Of a DNA stretch of 12,719 bases, positions 1-5,026 are shown piece after piece (positions within the stretch are counted from its first letter, which is position 1; each line of letters starts with the position of its first letter). The stretch is from Candidatus Shapirobacteria bacterium (GTDB lineage Bacteria > Patescibacteriota > Microgenomatia > UBA12405 > JAHJSD01), in the NCBI GenBank assembly GCA_027021145.1, contig JALUUX010000034.1:1-12719 (forward strand), read 5' to 3'. The notes beneath the pieces were generated by a model. The model saw only the letters and a program-made list of their open reading frames with translations. It was not told the origin of the DNA and searched no databases. The translations under genes and the position numbers were made by a program.

Positions 1-128
1 TTTTTAGTGGTTTGGCTCAAGCTTATTGTCGTCAGCGTCTTTTCAAAAAAACTATTTGGGAATTTATTTGGGTTGGTTTGGGTACTTTTTTGGCTTTATT
101 TTTAGTCACCAGCTGGCGAGGAAATTGA
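1..128 (+). CDS. C-terminal fragment of an integral membrane protein (5' end outside window)
   Basis: An open frame enters from the left edge (codons from base 3) and stops at TGA 126-128, giving 41 residues. The tail has a basic stretch (Arg-Gln-Arg-Leu-Phe-Lys-Lys), then one hydrophobic segment of about 20 residues rich in Trp, Phe, Gly and Leu, and ends in Ser-Trp-Arg-Gly-Asn. This pattern is typical of the last transmembrane helix of a membrane protein. A basic loop before a final Gly-rich helix resembles VIT1/CCC1-type transporters, but that is only a resemblance and the family is not established. No terminator-like hairpin with a T-run follows closely. Confidence 0.5.
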   Translation, partial: FSGLAQAYCRQRLFKKTIWEFIWVGLGTFLALFLVTSWRGN

Positions 129-192
129 GAGTCGGGCCTAGATGGGGAAGAGGGGAGAGGGCAGGGGTGGAAACCGAATAGCCCATAATATA

Positions 193-243
193 TATCCTAT
201 AGTCTAGAAGCCTTGGTATGAAAATTATAGGATAGTTTTCATA
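193..243. other. Interleaved inverted repeats (possible alternative RNA structure)
   Basis: Arm TATCCTATA (193-201) is complementary to TATAGGATA (226-234), and arm TATGAAAA (217-224) is complementary to TTTTCATA (236-243). The order A-B-A'-B' is that of a pseudoknot, but only one base separates A' from B', so both stems could hardly form fully together. They are more likely mutually exclusive. All arms are AT-rich, so chance is possible. Confidence 0.35.
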
Positions 244-576
244 TTTGGCAATTATGAGTGAAAGCTGCTAATTAGGTTCAGGAAAGACAATCTTCCCAGT
301 AGAATGGGAAAAACTGCAGTATCTGTGGAAAACTAACTCTTACCTCCGGAGAAGACCTATTTTAAGCTTAAAAATTAATAATTTAAAGCAGTTTGATTCT
401 ACCAAGCTTTTATATTTTTAATTTCTCTAAGCGGACTTATCTCGCCCAAAGAGAGGGAGTCCCTTTAATTGAGTTTTTTTCGTCCGGGACTCAGGGAGCC
501 AGACTCCTGATTATGTCGCACAATGTTTCTTTTACGACGCGGAGATTGGGTTGAGAAGAGAAGGGAGCAAATTTTT

Positions 577-647
577 TAATGACTAATGACTAATTTCTAA
601 TGACTAATAAAATAACAAATGTCTAATGAATAAGTGGCTAAATGATC
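577..647. repeat. Degenerate TAATGAC heptamer repeat block
   Basis: Five consecutive 7-nt units run in register from 577 (TAATGAC, TAATGAC, TAATTTC, TAATGAC, TAATAAA). Looser units follow (AAATGTC, TAATGAA, TAAATGATC) to about 647. A related block lies just before and over the recombinase start (4014-4043). The block puts stops in several frames and is not coding. It may be slippage-generated low-complexity DNA or a binding array. Confidence 0.7.
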
Positions 648-1028
648 AAAATTGCTTTCTGGTCACCGACTTTAGATCAGTTTGTTTTTAGGTTCAAATT
701 TACTTACACCCTTTTCCCTGTGTGGAGAAGACTGTTTCACCTCGCATGATAAGATATATCTTCAAACAAAAAAGCCGCTCTGGTGGCCGCTAATGGGGTC
801 GCTTATTTAGTCCTGGTGAAAGGAGGTTGGGGGTGGTTTTGGTCTTGTTGTAGTCGTAAGTCTGGACAGCGCCTTCTTGTTGGGTCAAGACTTAAGTCAT
901 GATCGGTGGCCGTCTCAGGATTTCTTCGAATGGGCCACTGCCTTCTTAATTTTTGAACCAAAATGACGGCCTCTGTTGCACCAGGAACATACATAACATT
1001 CTCCATTGACTAGTTACTGATCTCCACT

Positions 1029-1050
1029 CTGCGTCGCACAATCTTGACAG
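1029..1050 (+). repeat. 22-bp direct repeat, left copy
   Basis: This 22-bp sequence begins CTGCGTCGCACA and ends CTTGACAG. It is identical, in the same orientation, to 3983-4004; the copies start 2954 bp apart. Together they bracket the radical SAM / Cys-rich peptide / glycosyltransferase-kinase genes. The ends (CTG...CAG) are weakly inverted. The function is unknown; attachment-type site, mobile-element end or regulatory site are all possible. Confidence 0.85.
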
Positions 1051-1082
1051 GGAATGGGGTAAACTAAATACAAATAAACATT

Positions 1083-1104
1083 CTCCTTTAATACTCCTTT
1101 AATA
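1083..1104. repeat. 11-bp tandem duplication with Shine-Dalgarno-like core
   Basis: CTCCTTTAATA occurs twice head to tail (1083-1093, 1094-1104). On the minus strand each unit reads TATTAAAGGAG, so the core looks like a ribosome binding site. The ATG a base or two after the second core opens a frame of only five codons, so no gene is supported here. Confidence 0.6.
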
Positions 1105-1170
1105 AGCCGGAGTTTATCGTCATTATCCAATGTGGTTTTTGCTGGTTTTAAAAGAAGTTTGGCGACTCCC

Positions 1171-2916
1171 CTACTCTAACTTAGCGAGATCTAAAATTTT
1201 GACAGCAACCTGGTTAGGAGACAGGGAGTCAGTGTTAATTCTAATTATTTTGGCCCGATGAAGTCTAATTTTAGAGATTCGAAAAGCTCGAAGAGCTCTT
1301 TCAAAATTGACTACTCCTCCTTGAAGGGGGTCGGTTGGCTTGTTTTTAACGCGTTGGCGTAATATTTCGTCCGAAGCATCAAGCTCAAAGATTAAAAACT
1401 CGACTTTTTTCTGTTGGGCCAGTTGGTGAAATGGGCAAATTTCTTCCTGATGAAGAAAAACGCCCTCCACTAAAACGTTAAACCCTTGGCTTAGCAAGAA
1501 TTCGCTAATCTTTTCGGTTAAATCCCTTGCCATGGTCCGTCGATGAATTGGGGTTGGTACCTCAGAGATATTTCTTCTTATGGTGTCAAATTTCAAAACA
1601 GCCAAATTGCCCACTTTCTTTTTTAAGATTTGAGAAACAGTAGTTTTTCCCACTGCTGGTGGCCCGCGAAAAATGATTAGCTTTTGTTTCGAGCTTGGAG
1701 CGGGGAGCTCTTCGATTACTTCTTGGTAGAATTGTTCAAATTGGTTGACGTACCGGGAGAAATCCTCTCTTTTGAGTGCTGCCTTTCTTGCTTCTTTTTC
1801 AATTCTGGCTCTTTTTTGGGGATTATCAAGTAAATCAATTATTTTTTGAGCAAAGGCCCTCTTTTTTTGGGGACTGACTACAACAATGTTTTTGCCATTT
1901 TTAACGAATTCTTTTTCTTGTTTTTGATACAGCTCTTTGCTGATGAGTAAGCACCCGCCGCAAGCCATGATTTCTCGAACCAGGATGGGATTGTGAACTT
2001 CGATAGGAAAATTGAATTCTGGATGGACTAGTAAGATTGAAAGTTTAATTACCCCAGGAATTCTCCAAGGAGGAATAAATGAGTTGATTATTACTTCTTC
2101 TCTCAGCCCCAATTTCTCGATTTGTTCGATAAACCTCTTCTTAAATTTTTGTCTTCCGTTGCCAATTACTAAAAGTTTAAATTTTTTCCCAGCCTTTTTG
2201 ACCAGGGCAAGGGCTTCTAATAGTTCCATTAGTCCTTTATTGGGAGATAATTTGCCAATGTAAGTAATTAAGGCGCTTCCTTTATTTTGGTAAACGAGTG
2301 GATTAAGGTAACGTCGAGGAGAGATTTTGTTTTCTGGCGAGAAAAATTTTGGGTCGATGGCGAGAGAACGATTAATTATTATCTGATAGGGCAAAATACC
2401 TTTTTCTTTTAAAAATCTAACTCGAGAAGGATAAGTGACTACTCGATCGGCGGCCTTAAGAATCTTATCGATTATGGGGGCAAAATAGGGTGATCGGGCA
2501 ACTCTGTTTAAATCACTTCCTGCATGGCGAAGAAAAAGGGGTCTTTTGGTGAAGCAGGAGGCTAAGTAAGCGGCGATGCCGTAGGGCACCAGATACCAGC
2601 CATCAATAACATCTATCTGATATTTTTCGACCACATGGATTGCCAGCGAGGCTAGTCGTTCAACATAGGCAGAAGACTGAGGAATGAAATGGGGCAGACG
2701 AAAGGGATTGATATTGTGAACAGTAACTCCCTTTGGTTGATAAAATTTTAGGTCTTCTCCTCTTAATTTTTCTCTAAACTCTTTTTCTACACAGAGGGCA
2801 TTAGTTACTATGTGAACTTCATGACCTTTTTTTCCCAGTTCTTTGGCTAAAAAATACAATTTACTCGCCTCTCCTCCTTCAATTGGAGGATATTTGCCAA
2901 TAAAGCATATTTTCAT
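1171..2916 (-). CDS. GT4-type glycosyltransferase fused to a C-terminal P-loop kinase-like domain
   Basis: Product of 581 residues. Residues 1-405 form a GT-B glycosyltransferase of the GT4 / glycosyl transferases group 1 type: a Gly-rich N-terminal loop (GGEASKL, 14-20), a mid-protein IGKLSPNKG (220-228) starting the nucleotide-sugar-binding half, LLVIGNG (248-254), and a HPEFNFP...LVREIMACGG region (298-321) that matches the donor-site segment. Residues 411-581 carry Walker A GPPAVGKT (418-425) and resemble AAA_33 / small-molecule kinase domains; LVEGVFL (482-488) may be the next strand. The ATG at 2916 is well supported by AGGAGGA four bases upstream. It is the last gene of the radical SAM unit, 16 bp after the Cys-rich peptide stop. 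The donor sugar, acceptor and kinase substrate cannot be read from sequence. The protein is probably cytoplasmic, since no signal peptide or membrane helix is evident. Confidence 0.92.
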   Translation of the reverse strand: MKICFIGKYPPIEGGEASKLYFLAKELGKKGHEVHIVTNALCVEKEFREKLRGEDLKFYQPKGVTVHNINPFRLPHFIPQSSAYVERLASLAIHVVEKYQIDVIDGWYLVPYGIAAYLASCFTKRPLFLRHAGSDLNRVARSPYFAPIIDKILKAADRVVTYPSRVRFLKEKGILPYQIIINRSLAIDPKFFSPENKISPRRYLNPLVYQNKGSALITYIGKLSPNKGLMELLEALALVKKAGKKFKLLVIGNGRQKFKKRFIEQIEKLGLREEVIINSFIPPWRIPGVIKLSILLVHPEFNFPIEVHNPILVREIMACGGCLLISKELYQKQEKEFVKNGKNIVVVSPQKKRAFAQKIIDLLDNPQKRARIEKEARKAALKREDFSRYVNQFEQFYQEVIEELPAPSSKQKLIIFRGPPAVGKTTVSQILKKKVGNLAVLKFDTIRRNISEVPTPIHRRTMARDLTEKISEFLLSQGFNVLVEGVFLHQEEICPFHQLAQQKKVEFLIFELDASDEILRQRVKNKPTDPLQGGVVNFERALRAFRISKIRLHRAKIIRINTDSLSPNQVAVKILDLAKLE

Positions 2917-2920
2917 AAAT

Positions 2921-2927
2921 TCCTCCT
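2921..2927 (-). promoter_or_regulatory. Strong ribosome binding site of the glycosyltransferase-kinase gene
   Basis: Minus strand AGGAGGA lies 4 nt before the ATG at 2916. It fixes that start and is the only clear Shine-Dalgarno site seen before a gene in this window; the gyrase genes, ppa, the radical SAM gene and the recombinase lack one. Confidence 0.8.
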
Positions 2928-2932
2928 ATTTT

Positions 2933-3091
2933 TTAACTTGAACAATTAGAGCATCCTCCTCCGCTACAGCCACTGCAGGCTCCCACTCCGCAGGAAGCAC
3001 AACCAGAGCATCCCTTACAACTATCACATCCGGCAGCAGAAAGTTTTATCGATTTTTTAAAATCTGTATCAGTAATTTTTTTGTTTAACAA
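2933..3091 (-). CDS. Cys-rich small peptide, candidate radical SAM RiPP precursor
   Basis: A short frame in a different phase from the radical SAM gene, easily missed because it lacks ATG. From TTG 3091 it encodes 52 residues and ends with TAA at 2935-2933. The first 21 residues are leader-like (M-L-N-K-K-I-T-D start, then Asp-Phe-Lys-Lys-Ser-Ile-Lys-Leu-Ser-Ala-Ala-Gly). The rest is a low-complexity core of Cys, Gly and Ser with nine Cys at 22, 25, 28, 31, 34, 39, 42, 47 and 50; the intervals are 2,2,2,2,4,2,4,2 residues. The TTG lies inside the end of the radical SAM gene (23-nt overlap), suggesting coupled translation; no Shine-Dalgarno site precedes it. Cys-rich substrates beside radical SAM maturases are known for sactipeptide- and ranthipeptide-type RiPPs. 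A metal-binding metallothionein-like role, or a fusion to the radical SAM protein by frameshift at 3076-3082, are alternatives. Confidence 0.7.
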   Translation of the reverse strand: MLNKKITDTDFKKSIKLSAAGCDSCKGCSGCASCGVGACSGCSGGGCSNCSS

Positions 3092-3917
3092 AATGACACG
3101 CCAAGCAGCGTAGCGCGAAAGTGGATGGTTTTGTTTTAATAAAATTAGCTAAACCTAATTGGTGATAGAGGAGGGCCCATAAAGAATCTTTTCTTCCAAA
3201 ATATATACTTCCGCCGTCTTTAGCGAAATCTAGGTAGGCATGAAAAACCTCCAGAAGAAGATTGCGAAATTCTTTTGGAGAAAGAAGGTCTTTCATTAAC
3301 TTGCGTCCGCTTCCACAGGGGACTAGTCGAGCGAAATCAAAGATGTCCACTAGTTTGCTTTTGTTTAAAAGCTTAATTAAGGGTATAAGCTCTTTTTTGT
3401 TTCTTTTGCTTAAAGTAAACATTACTACTGTTGTTATTCCCTCTTTTTTGAGAATTGATAGGGCGTTGAGAGTTTGATTAAAAAGTCCCCCCTTTCCCCT
3501 TAGGGCGTCATGGGTTTTAGCTAAACCATCTAGGCTAACCTGGTACGTGGCCACTCCTACACGCTTAAGTTTTCTAGCTATTTTGGGCGTAATTAAGTTG
3601 GGATTTCCCAGAATTCCAATCCTTATTCCCCTTTTTGAGGCGTAATTAATTAAGTCAAATATCCCCTCTTTTAAAAGGGGATCTCCGCCAGTAAAGTTGA
3701 TCCGAAGTTTTTGACAAAAGGGGCCGAAGCTTTCAACGAAATCATCTACGATTTTAAAGCAAGCATTAATATCTAGTTCGTTTTTAAGCTCCGAGAGATA
3801 AGTGGGCTCTTCCCTCATGTAACAATGTTTGCATTTTTGTTCGCAGCAGGCGGTCAAATGCCATTGGAGGGTAAATACTAAGGGAGCCTTGGTCTGAATA
3901 GGCGTCAATTTGTCCAT
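3069..3917 (-). CDS. Radical SAM enzyme, short form without a SPASM domain; candidate peptide maturase
   Basis: Product of 282 residues. The CX3CX2C site for the SAM-binding [4Fe-4S] cluster is at Cys25, Cys29 and Cys32, followed by Tyr-Met. The Gly-rich TGGDP (76-80) and VSLDG (127-131) are usual radical SAM barrel motifs. RLVPCGSG (197-204) and KDSLWALL (243-250) resemble the end of the barrel in SPASM-type peptide-modifying enzymes. The protein then stops soon after, with only RCLAC (270-274) near the C-terminus. A normal SPASM domain with about seven Cys is absent, and the total is shorter than the usual 350-450 residues. It is either a minimal form, a truncation, or a product extended by frameshift into the Cys-rich frame. 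The ATG at 3917 has no clear Shine-Dalgarno site, but a near-consensus promoter lies just upstream. The following peptide gene overlaps its 3' end. Confidence 0.87.
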   Translation of the reverse strand: MDKLTPIQTKAPLVFTLQWHLTACCEQKCKHCYMREEPTYLSELKNELDINACFKIVDDFVESFGPFCQKLRINFTGGDPLLKEGIFDLINYASKRGIRIGILGNPNLITPKIARKLKRVGVATYQVSLDGLAKTHDALRGKGGLFNQTLNALSILKKEGITTVVMFTLSKRNKKELIPLIKLLNKSKLVDIFDFARLVPCGSGRKLMKDLLSPKEFRNLLLEVFHAYLDFAKDGGSIYFGRKDSLWALLYHQLGLANFIKTKPSTFALRCLACHFVKQKNY

Positions 3918-3940
3918 TTTCTAATCCAATTTCGAATTAC

Positions 3941-3969
3941 ATTATAAAGAACAAGTTAGTTGGTATCAA
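3941..3969 (-). promoter_or_regulatory. Promoter of the radical SAM / peptide / glycosyltransferase unit
   Basis: On the minus strand, TTGATA (3969-3964), a 17-bp spacer and perfect TATAAT (3946-3941) form a near-consensus sigma70-type promoter. The predicted start near 3934 gives a leader of about 17 nt before ATG 3917. The right 22-bp repeat lies 13 bp upstream of the -35 box. Confidence 0.75.
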
Positions 3970-3982
3970 CCTAGCGCCTTCC

Positions 3983-4004
3983 CTGCGTCGCACAATCTTG
4001 ACAG
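3983..4004 (+). repeat. 22-bp direct repeat, right copy
   Basis: Identical and in the same orientation as 1029-1050. It sits in the divergent region between the radical SAM gene and the recombinase. Its TTGACA (3998-4003) can act as the -35 box of the recombinase gene, and its other end lies just upstream of the radical SAM -35 box. It could therefore couple the control of both genes, or be a recombination site. Confidence 0.85.
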
Positions 4005-4026
4005 AGGGGGCAATCAATGATTAAAT
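3998..4026 (+). promoter_or_regulatory. Putative promoter of the tyrosine recombinase gene
   Basis: TTGACA (3998-4003, inside the 22-bp repeat), a 17-bp spacer and TTAAAT (4021-4026, 4 of 6 match to TATAAT). Initiation about 7 nt after the -10 box would leave a leader of only a few bases before ATG 4040, which fits the missing Shine-Dalgarno site. Confidence 0.45.
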
Positions 4027-4043
4027 GATAAATGACTAAATGA
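4014..4043. repeat. TAAATGA repeat block over the recombinase start codon
   Basis: TCAATGA (4014-4020) and three TAAATGA units (4022-4028, 4029-4035, 4037-4043) with single-base spacers. The last unit contains the ATG of the recombinase. The block resembles that at 577-647, which ends in nearly the same string (CTAAATGATCAAA against CTAAATGAACAAA). Confidence 0.6.
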
Positions 4044-5026
4044 ACAAATCGAAAAATGTTCCTCTCAAACAACTAATTAATCAGTTTCTTGATTATCTGG
4101 AAATTGAACGCAATTGTTCTCCTCTAACTAGTCGCAATTATCGCCATTATTTAATGCGTTTTTATCAGTTTTTAAAGAAGCGAAAATCTCGTTCTCTCCC
4201 CTCCCCTACCTCTAGGGGAGTTTCGGCGGACAGGCCTACTCTGGCTGATCTCAACCTGGAAAATATTCGGAAATTTAGGATTTTTCTGGCGCGGGTTAAA
4301 ACGCCCCAAGGTCGATTTCTTAAGAAAGTTACCCAAGCTTATCATGTCATTGCCCTTCGGGCCTTTTTGCGTTGGCTGATTAAGAATGATTATCGAGTGG
4401 TGGCACCCGAGAAAATTGAACTCCCTAAAACCGAGAGTCGTTCGCTTAAATTCTTAACCGCCGAACAGGTGACTAAATTGCTTAATCAGCCAACAATCTC
4501 TAGTATTATTGGATTGCGCGACAAGGCGATTCTAGAGTTGTTGTTTTCCACCGGCTTACGGGTGAGCGAATTAGTGGCCCTAAATCGCGATCAAATTAAC
4601 CTAAAGACGCGAGAATTAGGGGTGATTGGTAAGGGTGGTCGGGCCCGAGTAGTTTTTCTTTCCAAAAGGGCAGTTTCTTGGTTGGGGCGCTATTTAGCCG
4701 CTCGGGATGATCATTATCGACCATTGTTTATTCGGTATTCAGGCAAGAGAGATCCGAGTATGAGTGATGAAGAGATGAGATTGACGGCTCGGTCAGTCCA
4801 AAGACTAATTGAAAAATATCGAAAAAAGGCCAGGATTCCGATCCAAGTTACCCCCCATGTCTTGCGCCATTCATTTGCGACCGACTTATTATTCCATGGG
4901 GCTGATCTTAGGTCAGTTCAAGAGCTTTTAGGCCATAAAAACATTGCTACCACCCAGATTTACACCCACATTACTAATCGGCGCCTCCGCGAAACCCACG
5001 AAAAATATCATAGTGGCAATCAGTGA
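4040..5026 (+). CDS. XerC/XerD-like tyrosine site-specific recombinase
   Basis: Product of 328 residues. Residues about 8-120 form the SAM-like core-binding N-terminal domain, and 135-325 the catalytic domain. The catalytic set is complete: Arg174 in TGLRVSEL, Lys198 in GKGGRARVV, His273 and Arg276 in HVLRHSFAT, His299 in GHKNIATTQ, and nucleophile Tyr308 in IYTH. It is longer than typical XerC/D (about 300); the excess is largely a Ser/Pro/Arg-rich stretch at residues 51-67 encoded over a palindrome (4201-4220). A chromosomal dimer-resolution role is likely for a single Xer protein, but the adjacent direct repeats also allow an integrase role. No Shine-Dalgarno site precedes ATG 4040. The stop overlaps the convergent gene's stop by 7 nt. 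Confidence 0.93.
   Translation: MNKSKNVPLKQLINQFLDYLEIERNCSPLTSRNYRHYLMRFYQFLKKRKSRSLPSPTSRGVSADRPTLADLNLENIRKFRIFLARVKTPQGRFLKKVTQAYHVIALRAFLRWLIKNDYRVVAPEKIELPKTESRSLKFLTAEQVTKLLNQPTISSIIGLRDKAILELLFSTGLRVSELVALNRDQINLKTRELGVIGKGGRARVVFLSKRAVSWLGRYLAARDDHYRPLFIRYSGKRDPSMSDEEMRLTARSVQRLIEKYRKKARIPIQVTPHVLRHSFATDLLFHGADLRSVQELLGHKNIATTQIYTHITNRRLRETHEKYHSGNQ
4201..4220. repeat. Palindromic element inserted in-frame in the recombinase gene
   Basis: CTCCCCT (4201-4207) and AGGGGAG (4214-4220) form a perfect 7-bp stem around a 6-nt loop. The flanks are low-complexity CT-rich (left) and GTTTCGGCGGACAGG (right). The encoded residues 51-67 lie between helices of the core-binding domain, where family members normally have only a short loop. 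An in-frame small palindromic repeat is the simplest reading. Confidence 0.55.

Larger units (their letters stand above)
129..1170. other. Long intergenic region without a convincing gene
   Basis: About 1 kb with stops in all frames and only short open frames. It contains the nested inverted repeats at 193-243, a small hairpin (TTCCCA 293-298 with TGGGAA 305-310), complementary arms GAGTCCC 457-463 and GGGACTC 486-492, a 10-bp partial copy of the flanking repeat (GTCGCACAAT, 515-524), heptamer repeats at 577-647, a 10-bp palindrome GACTTAAGTC near 889-898, the 22-bp repeat at 1029-1050 and an 11-bp tandem duplication at 1083-1104. No tRNA arms and no RNase P, tmRNA or SRP RNA hallmarks were recognised. 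It may hold an unrecognised small RNA or decayed mobile DNA. Confidence 0.6.

Noticed and set aside
691..702. GGTTCAAATTTA resembling a tRNA T-loop
   Set aside because: The flanking bases do not form a T-stem, and no anticodon or acceptor arm can be found.
642..749. 35-residue plus-strand frame beginning right after the heptamer repeats, in the same context as the recombinase start
   Set aside because: No ribosome binding site, no recognisable motif, and the resemblance is limited to the repeat around the ATG.
765..792. Possible terminator: GC-rich GCCGC/GGCCGC next to an A-run (T-run on the minus strand)
   Set aside because: Only about 3 bp pair cleanly; too weak to call.
803..1006. 67-residue minus-strand open frame with a GGAG six bases before an internal ATG
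   Set aside because: Composition (Arg/Gln/Pro-rich, no recognisable motif) looks like untranslated sequence; no domain, no partner, and other frames are equally uninformative. It could still be a small gene, but I cannot support it.
3076..3082. Programmed -1 ribosomal frameshift at A-AAA-AAT
   Set aside because: The heptamer fits the slippery pattern, but the -1 frame ends within a few codons; the Cys-rich frame needs the opposite shift.
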